DNA of 64,000 bases from Umezawaea endophytica (GTDB taxonomy: Bacteria > Actinomycetota > Actinomycetes > Mycobacteriales > Pseudonocardiaceae): NCBI RefSeq assembly GCF_025061645.1, contig NZ_JANYMP010000016.1, positions 139,047 to 203,046 on the forward strand. Direction: 5' to 3'. Within the stretch, counting starts at the first letter, position 1, and each line of letters begins with the position of its first letter. Positions 51,382 through 60,187 of the stretch are shown in pieces. The notes under the pieces are model-generated. The model saw only the letters and a list, made by a program, of their open reading frames with translations, was not told where the DNA came from and searched no databases. The position numbers and the translations under genes are program-made.

Positions 51382-52442
51382 CGTGCGATCCCCCTCCGCC
51401 ATTCGTGCGCCAGCAGCCAGACCAGGTAGAGCCCGCCGAGCGCGCCGGTCGCGATGCCGACCGGGAGCTGGGCGGGCGAGAACAGCCGTTGCACAGCGAA
51501 GTCGCCCGCGACGAGCAGCAGGGCGCCCATGAGCGCGGTCGGGACCAGGCCCGCGCCCGCGGACCCGGTGAGCCTGCGGGCCAACTGCGGCGCGGCCAGC
51601 GCGAGGAACGACACGGGACCGGCGGCGGCGGTCGCCACGGCGGCCAGCCCGACGCTGATCGCGATCAGCACGAGCCGGGTGCGCTCGGAGTCGACGCCGA
51701 GGCCCTTGGCCGTGGCGTCGCCCATCTCCATCAGCGCCAGGCGCCGCCCGAAGTACAGGGCCAGTGGCAGCAGCACGGCGACGGCGACGCCGACGACCTG
51801 AACGTGGTCCCAGCCGCGGCCGTTGAGCCCGCCGACCTGCCACGCCTGCGCGGCGATGGCGTCGGTCAGCGACGCGCGGGTGATCAGGTACTTGTTCAGC
51901 GACAGCATGATGAAGCTGACCCCGATGCCGATGAGGATCAGCCGGAATCCCTGCACGCCCCGTTTGAACGCCAGCAGGTAGACCACGACCGCCGTCGCCA
52001 CGCCGCCGACGAGCGCGCCCGCGCCGACCTGGACCATGCTGCCGTCGACCAGGACGATCACCAGGATCGCGCCGGTCGCCGCGCCCTGGGTGAACCCGAT
52101 GATGTCCGGGCTCGCGAGCGGGTTGCCGGACAGGCTCTGGAGGATGCCGCCGCTGACCGCGAGCGCGGCCCCGACCAGGACTCCGGTCACGAGCCGGGGC
52201 AGCCGCAGCGTGAGCACGATGAAGTCCGACGCGCCGTCGCCATGGCCGATCAGGGACCTGACCACCTCCGAGACGGTCAGCTCGAAGTCGCCGCTGGTCA
52301 TCGTGACCAGGCTCAGCCCGACGAGCGCGGCCAGCAGCGCGAGGCCCACCACGACCGCGCGCTCGGCGAACCGGAAGGAGACGAACCCGGTCCGGACGAC
52401 CCGGCCGCGGACCGCTCGCCGGTCCCGCGCGGGCGCGCTCAC
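51378..52442 (-). CDS. fepG: Iron-siderophore ABC permease (FecCD family)
   Basis: A 354-residue permease with about nine to ten transmembrane helices. FecCD signatures are LRLPRLVTGVLVGAALAVSGGILQSLSGNPLASPDIIGFTQGA (read in parts), GNPLASPD, and AAAGPVSFLALAAPQLARRL. The GTG at 52442 overlaps the upstream permease stop (GTGA). Partner of the second permease; together they form the heterodimeric channel. Confidence 0.93.
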   Translation of the reverse strand: MSAPARDRRAVRGRVVRTGFVSFRFAERAVVVGLALLAALVGLSLVTMTSGDFELTVSEVVRSLIGHGDGASDFIVLTLRLPRLVTGVLVGAALAVSGGILQSLSGNPLASPDIIGFTQGAATGAILVIVLVDGSMVQVGAGALVGGVATAVVVYLLAFKRGVQGFRLILIGIGVSFIMLSLNKYLITRASLTDAIAAQAWQVGGLNGRGWDHVQVVGVAVAVLLPLALYFGRRLALMEMGDATAKGLGVDSERTRLVLIAISVGLAAVATAAAGPVSFLALAAPQLARRLTGSAGAGLVPTALMGALLLVAGDFAVQRLFSPAQLPVGIATGALGGLYLVWLLAHEWRRGIAR

Positions 52443-53473
52443 AGCTCCGCCAGCTTGCGGCGGCGGCACAGGGCGATGAAGACGGGGGCGCCGAGGAACG
52501 CGGTGACGATGCCCACCTGGAGTTCCGAGGGCGCGATGACCACGCGGCCCACGACGTCCGCGCCGATCAGCAGGATCGGCGCCAGCACCAGCGAGTACGG
52601 CAGCACCCACCGCTGGTCCGGCCCGACGATCATCCTCGCCACGTGCGGGATGGTCAGGCCGATGAACGCGATGGGGCCCGCGGCGGCCGTGGCCGCACCG
52701 CACAGCAGCGTGACGGCGAGCGCTCCGATCGCGCGGGTGCGGCCGAGGTTCGCGCCCAGCGCCTTGCCGGTCTGGTCGCCGAGCGCCAGCACGTTGAGCG
52801 ACCTGGCGAGGCCGAGCGCGAGGCCGACGCCCACCAGGATGAACGGCGCGACCTGCGTGACGGCGTCCATCTTGCGGCCCGCCAGCGCGCCGACGTCCCA
52901 GAAGCGGAAGGCGTTGAACGCCTGGGTGTCCAGCACCAGCACCGCGGAGACGAACGCCACCAGCACGGCGGTGATCGCCGCTCCCGCGAGCACGAGCCGT
53001 TCCGGGGTGGCGGCCGACCGGCCGGACGAGCCCAGGACGTAGACGACGACCGAGGCCGCGGCGGCGCCCGCGAAGGCGAACCAGATGTAGCCGGTGACGG
53101 TCGTGATGCCGGTGAACGCGATGGCGACCACCACGGCGGCCGACGCGCCCATCTCGACGCCCAGCAGGCCGGGGTCGGCGAGCGGGTTGCGGGTCAGCGC
53201 CTGCATCAGCGCGCCCGCCAAGCCCAGCGCCCCGCCGACGAGCACGCCCATCACGCCGCGCGGGACGCGCAGGTCGTGGATGATCACGGCTTCGGTGGAG
53301 CCGTCGTTGTGCAGCAGGACCTGCCAGGTGTCGCCGAACGGGATGTTCCGCGTGCCGACCCACAGGCTAAGGATGAACACGAACACCAGCACCCCGACGG
53401 CGATCAGCAGACCCACCGCGCGGACCGCGTGGCTGGTGCCACCTCGTGGCCGGACCTGCACCGCGGCGCCCAC
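52439..53473 (-). CDS. fepD: Iron-siderophore ABC permease (FecCD family)
   Basis: A 344-residue permease with about nine transmembrane helices. It shows LRVPRGVMGVLVGGALGLAG, TRNPLADPGLLGVEMGA, and AAAGPIAFIGLTIPHVARMI, typical of FecCD. GTG 53473 follows AGGGGAGA. First gene of the operon, with an iron box 46-64 bp upstream. The substrate is a ferric siderophore, identity unknown. Confidence 0.93.
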   Translation of the reverse strand: MGAAVQVRPRGGTSHAVRAVGLLIAVGVLVFVFILSLWVGTRNIPFGDTWQVLLHNDGSTEAVIIHDLRVPRGVMGVLVGGALGLAGALMQALTRNPLADPGLLGVEMGASAAVVVAIAFTGITTVTGYIWFAFAGAAAASVVVYVLGSSGRSAATPERLVLAGAAITAVLVAFVSAVLVLDTQAFNAFRFWDVGALAGRKMDAVTQVAPFILVGVGLALGLARSLNVLALGDQTGKALGANLGRTRAIGALAVTLLCGAATAAAGPIAFIGLTIPHVARMIVGPDQRWVLPYSLVLAPILLIGADVVGRVVIAPSELQVGIVTAFLGAPVFIALCRRRKLAEL

Positions 53474-53518
53474 CGCATCTCCCCTGTGTCGAAGCCGACC
53501 TCCTGACCATCGACCAGA

Positions 53519-53537
53519 TTAGCGTAGCCTTACCTAC
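53519..53537. promoter_or_regulatory. DtxR/IdeR-type iron box between importer and exporter
   Basis: TTAGCGTAGCCTTACCTAC matches the 19-bp iron-box consensus at 14 positions, best in the right half (CCTTACCTA). It lies in the 101-bp divergent region and could repress both operons when iron is ample. Confidence 0.65.
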
Positions 53538-53574
53538 CGTCCCGTTTGGCCGTCCGAATGCATGGGGTGGGTTA

Positions 53575-55266
53575 GTGCGCGCCGGAGAACCTACGGGTCG
53601 CGACGTCCTGAGGTCCGCGATCAAGGGCCAGTGGCGCAACGTCACCGCGGCGTCGATAGCCGGAGCGGGGCACCAGGCGGGCGAGGCGCTCGTGCCGGTG
53701 ATCATCGGCGTGGTGATCGACCGCGCGGTGTCGACCGGCGCGACCGTCGAACTGGTCTGGTGGCTGGTGGCGCTCGGCGTGGTGTTCGCGGTGCTGTCGT
53801 TCAGCTTCCGCGTCAGCCTCCAGGCCGGGGAGCTGGCCTCCGAGAAGGCCGCGCACGCGTTGCGGCTGCGGTTGACCGAGCGGGTGCTCGACCACCGCGG
53901 CGGGGCCAAGACGGGCAGGCTCGCCGGTGGTCTGGTCACCATCGCGACCAGCGACGCGCTGCGCGTCGGCCACGTCAACCGCGCCCTGCCCACGGCCGTC
54001 GCGGCGGGCACTGGCCTGCTGGTCGGCGCCGTCGCGCTGCTGCGGGTTTCCGTGGTCCTCGGGCTGGTCGTGCTGGTCGCCACCCCCCTGCTGCTCGGCC
54101 TCGCGCACCTGCTCGGCAAGCCGCTCGAACGGCGCAGCGAAGCCGAGCAGGAACGGGCCGCGAACGCGTCCGGCATCGCGGCCGACCTGGTCGCGGGCCT
54201 GCGCTCGCTCAAGGGCATCGGCGCCGAGCGCGCCGCCGTCGACCGCTACCGCGGCACCAGCCAGGGCTCGAAGGACGCGGCCATCCGGTCCGCCACCGCG
54301 CAGGCGTTCCTGGACGGTTCGATGCTCGCGGTCACCGGGCTGCTGCTGGCGCTGATCGCGCTGGTCGGCGGCACGCTCGCCGCCGACGGCTCGATCACGA
54401 TCGGCGAACTGGTCGCCGCCGTCGGCCTCGCCCAGTTCCTGCTGTGGCCGCTGAACGTCATCTCGTGGGTCAACGGCGCGTTCGCGATGGGCCGCGCGTC
54501 GGCCGACCGGATCGCCTCGGTCCTCTCCGCGCCCTCCGCGCTGGGGGCCGGGTCCGCCGACGTGGCCACGCCGGTCGCGGGCGGTATCCGCCTGCGCGGC
54601 CTCACCCACGGCACGCTGCGCGGCGTCGACCTCGACATCGCGCCGGGCGAACTGGTCGGCGTCGTGGCGGCCGACCCGGCGGACGCGACGGCGCTGCTGC
54701 ACTGCCTGGCCCGCGAGGTCGACCCGGCTTCGGGGTCCGTGGAGCTGGACGGCGTCGCGCTGTCCACAGTGGACCCGGCTCGGGTGCGGGCCGCGATCCT
54801 CGTGGCCGCCCACGAGGCCGACCTGTTCTCCGACAGCGTGGTGGACAACATCCGCGCCGTGTCGGCGAAGCAGTCGGACGTCGACCTGGCGATGACCGCG
54901 GCGGCCGTGGACGACGTCGCCGAAGCCCTGCCGCAGGGCGCCGACACGATCGTCGCCGAACGCGGCAGGTCGCTGTCCGGCGGGCAGCGCCAACGGGTCG
55001 CGCTCGCCCGCGCGCTGGCCGCCGCTCCCCCGGTGCTGGTGGTGCACGACCCGACGACCGCCATCGACGCCGTCACCGAGATGGCGCTGGCGCGGGGCAT
55101 CCGCGAGATGCGCCTCGGCCGGACCACGATCGTCGTGGCGACCAGTCCGGCTCTGCTCGCGGTGGCGGACCGGGTCGTCGTCCTGACCGATGGCCTGCTG
55201 ACCGCGGAGGGCACGCACGCGTCCCTCGTGGCGCACGCCGACTACCGCGCGGCGGTGCTGTCGTGA
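53575..55266 (+). CDS. Heterodimeric ABC exporter, subunit 1 (degenerate ATPase site)
   Basis: A 563-residue half-transporter. Six transmembrane helices fill residues 20-310, and the ATPase domain 340-563. The signature LSGGQRQRVALARAL is intact. Walker A reads VAADPADATALL and lacks the GxGKS/T lysine. Walker B reads LVVHDPTTAID in place of LDEPT, so the catalytic Glu is Asp. The switch His is missing (VATSPALL). It cannot hydrolyse ATP at its own Walker site and must pair with subunit 2. Divergent from the iron importer across an iron box, which suggests siderophore export or siderophore-linked transport. GTG 53575 is the likely start. Confidence 0.88.
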   Translation: MRAGEPTGRDVLRSAIKGQWRNVTAASIAGAGHQAGEALVPVIIGVVIDRAVSTGATVELVWWLVALGVVFAVLSFSFRVSLQAGELASEKAAHALRLRLTERVLDHRGGAKTGRLAGGLVTIATSDALRVGHVNRALPTAVAAGTGLLVGAVALLRVSVVLGLVVLVATPLLLGLAHLLGKPLERRSEAEQERAANASGIAADLVAGLRSLKGIGAERAAVDRYRGTSQGSKDAAIRSATAQAFLDGSMLAVTGLLLALIALVGGTLAADGSITIGELVAAVGLAQFLLWPLNVISWVNGAFAMGRASADRIASVLSAPSALGAGSADVATPVAGGIRLRGLTHGTLRGVDLDIAPGELVGVVAADPADATALLHCLAREVDPASGSVELDGVALSTVDPARVRAAILVAAHEADLFSDSVVDNIRAVSAKQSDVDLAMTAAAVDDVAEALPQGADTIVAERGRSLSGGQRQRVALARALAAAPPVLVVHDPTTAIDAVTEMALARGIREMRLGRTTIVVATSPALLAVADRVVVLTDGLLTAEGTHASLVAHADYRAAVLS

Positions 55267-55289
55267 CGACCGGATCCGAGGAGGAAGCC

Positions 55290-57041
55290 ATGTCCACCCG
55301 CGAACTCCTCCCCACCGCGAGCGCCGCGCAGACCTGGGCGGCCGTGCGGGTGATGCTGCGCGAGCGCCGCCTGCTCGCCGCCTCGACGATCGCCGTGCTG
55401 CTCGCGGGCACCGGCGTGGGCCTGGCCACCGCCCCGCTGCTGGGCGACATCGTCGACCTGGTCGCCACGCGGCAGCCGTCGAGCGCCATCACCACCCCGG
55501 TCGTGCTGCTCGCGCTGGTCGCCGTCGCGCAGGGCGGCGCGACCGCGTTGGGCGCGGCGCTGATCTCCCGGCTCGGCGAGGGGATGCTGGCGCAGTTGCG
55601 CGAGCGGTTCATCGACCGCGCGCTGAACCTGCCGTTGGAGCAGGTCGAGCGAGCCGGATCCGGTGACCTGACCGCACGGGTGACCGGCGACGTCACGAAG
55701 ATCGCCGAGGCCGTGCGCCAGGCGCTGCCGCTGATGGCGCGGTCCGCGTTGACGATCGTGCTGACGTTGGGCGCGTTGGCCGTGCTGGACTGGCGGTTCG
55801 CGCTGGCGGTGCTCGTCGCCGCGCCCGTGCAGGTCCTCACGCTGCGCTGGTACGGCCGCGGTGCCAAGACCATGTACAGCGCCGAGCGGATCGCGATCGG
55901 CGAGCAGCAGCAACAACTCCTGGAGACCATCGGCGGCTCGTCGACCGTGCGCGCCTTCGGGTTGGCCGACGACCACGTGCGGCGCGTGACCGAGCGGTCG
56001 AGCCACGCGGTCGGGATGACCATGCGGTGCATCAGGCTGCTGGGCGGCTTCTTCAGCAGGCTGAACCTCGCCGAGTACGTCGGCCTGTCGGCGCTGCTGG
56101 TCACCGGTTTCTTCCTGGCGGGCAACGGAACCGCCACCATCGGCACCGCCACGGCCGCCGCGCTGTACTTCCACAGCCTGTTCAACCCGATCAACGCCGC
56201 CCTGTCGCTCGCCGACGACGCCCAGTCCGCCGCCGCCAGCCTGTCGCGGCTCGTCGGGGTGGCGGACCGGCCCGAGGTGCCGTCCGACGACACCGGCACG
56301 GCGCTGACGGACACGACCGTCAAGGTCTCCTCAGTCGGCCACGCCTACGAGACCGGCCACGACGTCCTGGACGACATCACCCTCGACCTGGCGCCCGGTG
56401 AACGGGTCGCGCTGGTCGGCGCGAGCGGCGCGGGCAAGACCACCCTGGCCAAGCTGATCGCGGGCGTCCACCAGCCGACGCGCGGCACGATCACGTTCGG
56501 CGGCACGGACGTCCTCGACCTCGACCAGGCCACCACCCGACGGACCATCGCGCTGATCACGCAGGAGGTCCACGTCTTCTCGGGCCCGCTGTCCGACGAC
56601 CTCCGCCTCGCGAAGCCCACCGCCACCGACGCCGAGGTGCACGCCGCCCTCGACCGCGTCGGCGCGCTGCCGTGGGCGCGGGCACTGCCCGACGGACTCG
56701 CCACCGTCGTCGGCGAGGGCGGCCACCGCCTGACCGTCGCACAGGCCCAACAGTTGGCCCTGGCCCGCTTGGTGCTGGCCGATCCCCCCATCGCCGTCCT
56801 GGACGAGGCCACCGCCGACGCGGGCAGCGCGGGAGCCAGGGTGTTGGAGACCGCCGCCACGGCGGCGTTGGAGGGCCGCAGCGGGCTACTGGTGGCCCAT
56901 CGGCTGACGCAGGCGGCGGGCGCGGATCGGGTGGTCGTGCTGGATCACGGGCGGGTCGTGGAGAGCGGGACGCACGCGGAACTGGTGGCTGCCGGTGGCC
57001 GGTACGCGGAACTGTGGGCGGCTTGGTCGGACCAGCGCTAG
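55290..57041 (+). CDS. Heterodimeric ABC exporter, subunit 2 (catalytic)
   Basis: A 583-residue half-transporter. Six helices (about 30-320) precede an ATPase with intact Walker A (VGASGAGKTTLA), Walker B with catalytic Glu (IAVLDEATAD) and switch His (LLVAHRLTQ). The signature is degenerate, LTVAQAQQLALARL instead of LSGGQ. Subunit 1 supplies the good signature, so one complete ATP site results. GAGGAGG precedes ATG 55290, 24 bp after subunit 1. Its stop overlaps the convergent downstream stop (CTAG). Confidence 0.92.
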   Translation: MSTRELLPTASAAQTWAAVRVMLRERRLLAASTIAVLLAGTGVGLATAPLLGDIVDLVATRQPSSAITTPVVLLALVAVAQGGATALGAALISRLGEGMLAQLRERFIDRALNLPLEQVERAGSGDLTARVTGDVTKIAEAVRQALPLMARSALTIVLTLGALAVLDWRFALAVLVAAPVQVLTLRWYGRGAKTMYSAERIAIGEQQQQLLETIGGSSTVRAFGLADDHVRRVTERSSHAVGMTMRCIRLLGGFFSRLNLAEYVGLSALLVTGFFLAGNGTATIGTATAAALYFHSLFNPINAALSLADDAQSAAASLSRLVGVADRPEVPSDDTGTALTDTTVKVSSVGHAYETGHDVLDDITLDLAPGERVALVGASGAGKTTLAKLIAGVHQPTRGTITFGGTDVLDLDQATTRRTIALITQEVHVFSGPLSDDLRLAKPTATDAEVHAALDRVGALPWARALPDGLATVVGEGGHRLTVAQAQQLALARLVLADPPIAVLDEATADAGSAGARVLETAATAALEGRSGLLVAHRLTQAAGADRVVVLDHGRVVESGTHAELVAAGGRYAELWAAWSDQR

Positions 57042-58405
57042 AAGAGGGACGCGAACCAGTCGACCCCGGTCCACGACCAGAACACCAGCCGGGGCAGCGA
57101 CACCGCGAAAACGACCGCCACCACCGCGACCAGGACGAAACCACCACCAACCCTCTTGGTCACCACCACGGCCGAGAGCGCGAGCAGCACCGGGACGAGT
57201 GCGACGGGCCAACTGAAGTAGCCCACGACGACGCACAGGACAGCGGCCAGCGCTGCCGTGCCGGGAGCGGGCCCCTCCGCCGACCGCGCCCACTTGACGA
57301 GCGACCAGCAGGGAAGGCCGACCAGGACGAATGTGAGCGCGGTGAGGAACAACTGCTGGGTGTCCGACAGCTCCCGCATCCTCAGCACCTCCCGGACGAG
57401 CAGTCCCGCCAGGAACAAGCCGGTTCCGGCGAACAGGCCGTTCGTCTCCACCACACGGCGGTCCGTCGAGCCGGAGGACGTGCCGCGCTGCGTCGCCTTC
57501 GTCCTCTCCTGCTGGAGTTGGCGCGATATCCGCTTGGCTTCGGCATCCTGCAACTTCTTGTGCTCGGTCTCGACCTCGCGGAGCTTCCGCTCGGCCTCGG
57601 CGGCACGCTGCTTGTGCTGGATGCGGACCTCGCGGAGCTGCTGCTCGGTGCGCGCCAACCTCCGCTGGAACACGAGGTCGGAGGTCGACCGGGGGAAGTC
57701 GGCTGCCGTGTCGTGCTCAGCAGTCGCGGTATCCGTCTTGAACACGCCCTTGGCGAGCTCGGCCAGTGCCTTCCGAACCTCGACCTGGATGGTGTGCACC
57801 TCGTCGAGCACCCGGCGGCAGTGGTCCAGCAGGTCCGCTTCCTCGTCGAGCTTCGCGGTGAGTTCGACACGCGCGGTCGGAGTGGTCACGGGCTCCTCCG
57901 GTTCGGCCCGATCCGGGTAGAAGATGTACCACCGAGCCCTCAGCGTGTGGAGGATGAGCTGGACGAACCCCTCGTCCTCGCGAACCTCGCCCAGCGCCGC
58001 CCGCGTCCGCGCGAACTGCACGTCGACCTCGGCCACGTACCTGGTCAACTCGTCGAACTTCTCCCTGAGCACCTCGTTCTCGTTCACGACGCCCTTCAGC
58101 TTGGCGTCCAACGCCTCGAGTTCACCCCGCACGGATCGCCGATCCCGCTCCAGCCAGGAGATTATCTTGAGCAGCGGGGCCAACAGTCCGCTCACTTTGT
58201 CCCGCTGGACTTTGAGGTCCTCGAACTGCTGGAGGTGGAGCTTTTCCAGCCTCTTGAGGTCGTCGATGTGCCCTCTCTGGGACTCGATGAGATTCGCGCG
58301 CTCAGCAATTGAGCACAGCCGCCGCCTGACCGGTATGCCGAAATGGGCGCGGTCCGATCGGCCGAGTGCTAGCCGGCCATCAGGTCCGCAAGGTGCCGCA
58401 GCCAC
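57038..58405 (-). CDS. Coiled-coil membrane protein of unknown function
   Basis: About 455 residues if it starts at GTG 58405 (which overlaps the protease gene by 37 bp); the next GTG, 58195, would cut into the coiled coil. Residues about 30-330 are long charged heptad helices (HIDDLKRLEKLHLQQFEDLK, LRGELEALDAKLK-like, RRLARTEQQLREVRIQHKQRAAEAERKL). The C-terminal quarter has five or six transmembrane segments, ending FWSWTGVDWFASLF. I do not recognise the family. It is the last gene of a minus-strand group with an M48-like protease, which suggests a membrane-associated scaffold or sensor. Confidence 0.65.
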   Translation of the reverse strand: MAAAPCGPDGRLALGRSDRAHFGIPVRRRLCSIAERANLIESQRGHIDDLKRLEKLHLQQFEDLKVQRDKVSGLLAPLLKIISWLERDRRSVRGELEALDAKLKGVVNENEVLREKFDELTRYVAEVDVQFARTRAALGEVREDEGFVQLILHTLRARWYIFYPDRAEPEEPVTTPTARVELTAKLDEEADLLDHCRRVLDEVHTIQVEVRKALAELAKGVFKTDTATAEHDTAADFPRSTSDLVFQRRLARTEQQLREVRIQHKQRAAEAERKLREVETEHKKLQDAEAKRISRQLQQERTKATQRGTSSGSTDRRVVETNGLFAGTGLFLAGLLVREVLRMRELSDTQQLFLTALTFVLVGLPCWSLVKWARSAEGPAPGTAALAAVLCVVVGYFSWPVALVPVLLALSAVVVTKRVGGGFVLVAVVAVVFAVSLPRLVFWSWTGVDWFASLF

Positions 58406-59664
58406 GCGAAGGACATCAGCGCGGCGAACACGGCTCCGCCCGCCACGCACGTCACCGGTGCGGCCGTTCGGAGGAACTCGCGCATCCGCCCGGCCGTCGG
58501 GTCGACGCGCTGTCGAGCACGGCCCGCCGCAGCCGCCCCCAAGCACAGCGCCACCGAGCCGAGTGCGAAAGCGGCGAGCACCGGCGGGGTCGTGGGGATG
58601 GCTGCCGGGAACGGGGCGGTGTGGCTGCCGAGCACGACACCGGTGACCAGCAGGGCGGCGGACCGGAACGGGTGGGAGCCGGTGTGCCAGGTCGAGCGCC
58701 AGACGCCGAACGCCGCGTACAGCGTCAGCGGGGCGCCGATCAGCGCGCCCGCGACCGCTGCGGCCCCCACGCCGTGGGCGACGCCCGTCGTCCTCACCAA
58801 AAGAAGCGCGGGGCCGAGTGCTGCGCCGGCGGTGGTCGCGCCCAGCAGCAGGAGGCCGGGGGTGGTGGCCAGCAGTCGTCCCGGATCGGCCAGCACGGCT
58901 GTTCGGGTGTCGCCGCCGGGATGTCCGCGCAGCCACGGGCGCACGGCGGGTGCGGTGCCGACCGCGGCCAGCAGTCCCTCGGCACCGTCGCGGGCGGCGA
59001 CCAGGTCCGCCTGGTGCTCCCGTGCCCGCAGGAACGCCCGCGCCACCAACTCGGTGATCACCGCTTGGACCAGGAAACCCGTGAGCAGCCCCTGAAGCGG
59101 GACGGGTGGTGACAACCAGCCCAGCCACACCAGGAGGAGCAGCGCCAGCGCGGTCGGCACGACGCTCGCGCGGAGCACCGACCCCAACCGGTACCAATCG
59201 AGGTCACCCGCGCGCACGTGCGCGAGTTCGTGGCGCACCACCGCCTCGAACACCGCCCGCCCCTCCCCGCTCGCCGTGCACAGCCCGAGCAGTTCGGGTC
59301 CCATCACCAGCACCACCACACCGTGCCCGCCCGCGACGAACGCCCGTCGCCCCAACCTCGGCCCGAGGCGGACCACGACCTCCTCCCGATCGACAAGACC
59401 CGCGACCACGGCGGCGGCCTCGGTGAACGACGTCTCCTCCAGCGGCACGGACCCGCGCGACCGCCACAGCAACCGGAGACCCCAGTAGGCGAACGCCACC
59501 GCGTACACGACCATCGCCTTGCCCGCCACGTCGAACAGCAGGCCTTCGGCGCTCCACTCGACCAGGGCGGCGACGTTCAGCCCGACCATCGTGGCCAGCA
59601 GGCACAGCAGCAGCGTGTCGTCAGAGGGGAACCCCCGGAGTTCGACGCGGCGTAAGGCACTCAC
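58369..59664 (-). CDS. M48/M56-like membrane metalloprotease
   Basis: A 431-residue integral membrane zinc protease. Two N-terminal transmembrane segments (about 20-60) precede the catalytic HELAH (VVRHELAHVRAGDLDW) near residue 146. A distal Glu lies in RAREHQADLVAARDG near 220, the usual third ligand region. At least five more transmembrane segments fill 160-430. The GTG at 59664 overlaps the stop of the upstream gene (GTGA). BlaR1-type proteases are sensors; here no kinase or repressor is adjacent, so an M48-like housekeeping or signalling role remains open. Confidence 0.78.
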   Translation of the reverse strand: MSALRRVELRGFPSDDTLLLCLLATMVGLNVAALVEWSAEGLLFDVAGKAMVVYAVAFAYWGLRLLWRSRGSVPLEETSFTEAAAVVAGLVDREEVVVRLGPRLGRRAFVAGGHGVVVLVMGPELLGLCTASGEGRAVFEAVVRHELAHVRAGDLDWYRLGSVLRASVVPTALALLLLVWLGWLSPPVPLQGLLTGFLVQAVITELVARAFLRAREHQADLVAARDGAEGLLAAVGTAPAVRPWLRGHPGGDTRTAVLADPGRLLATTPGLLLLGATTAGAALGPALLLVRTTGVAHGVGAAAVAGALIGAPLTLYAAFGVWRSTWHTGSHPFRSAALLVTGVVLGSHTAPFPAAIPTTPPVLAAFALGSVALCLGAAAAGRARQRVDPTAGRMREFLRTAAPVTCVAGGAVFAALMSFAWLRHLADLMAG

Positions 59665-60125
59665 CGCGGGTCGTCGCGTTCGAGCAGCAGCGCCACGACG
59701 ATCGCGTCCGCCAGCGCCTCCGCCTGCCGCTCCTCGACGCCCAGTGCCTTGGCCCGCACCAACGCGATCGCCCGGACTCTGGCCAGTTCGTCGGCAGACC
59801 ACTCCTGAACGGGCGCTTCGACGGCGCGGCGCTTGACGAGCTTGCGGAACACCTTGCCCGCGCCGGTCTTCACCGCTTCGCCGACACCGTCGGACAACGC
59901 GGTGATCACGCTGCCCGAGACGAGCGCGACCACGGGGGTGATCATCTCGACCGCGTCGCCCAAACCGAAGCCGAGGGGATCGTCGTGGAAGCGGCGGAAC
60001 GCGCGTTCGGCCCTGGCGGGGTGGTCGAGGTACGGCGCGGCGACCAGGGCGAACGAGGGGAGTTCGGCGGGGGCAACGGCTTCGACCACTCGTTCGGCCA
60101 GGTCGTGCGCGGTCACGGTGGTCAT
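59661..60125 (-). CDS. Hypothetical protein in the protease operon
   Basis: A 154-residue protein I do not recognise. Features: an N-terminal helix (TAHDLAERVVEAVAPAELPSF), HPARAERAFRRFHDDPLGFGLGDAVEMITP, a hydrophobic stretch VVALVSGSVITALSDGVGEAVKTG, and a basic C-terminal part. GGGGAG precedes ATG 60125. Translationally coupled to the M48-like protease. Confidence 0.65.
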   Translation of the reverse strand: MTTVTAHDLAERVVEAVAPAELPSFALVAAPYLDHPARAERAFRRFHDDPLGFGLGDAVEMITPVVALVSGSVITALSDGVGEAVKTGAGKVFRKLVKRRAVEAPVQEWSADELARVRAIALVRAKALGVEERQAEALADAIVVALLLERDDPR

Positions 60126-60187
60126 CGGCGGCTCCCCTTGGCAGATCGACGCTGTCGTAGTGGAGACCGTAGCGGGCAGGCGCGTCC

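Noticed and set aside
53575-57041. Calling the ABC pair IrtA/IrtB
   Set aside because: IrtA carries a siderophore-reducing flavin domain. Neither protein here has one, and the ATPase degeneracy differs, so only a general heterodimeric exporter call is made.
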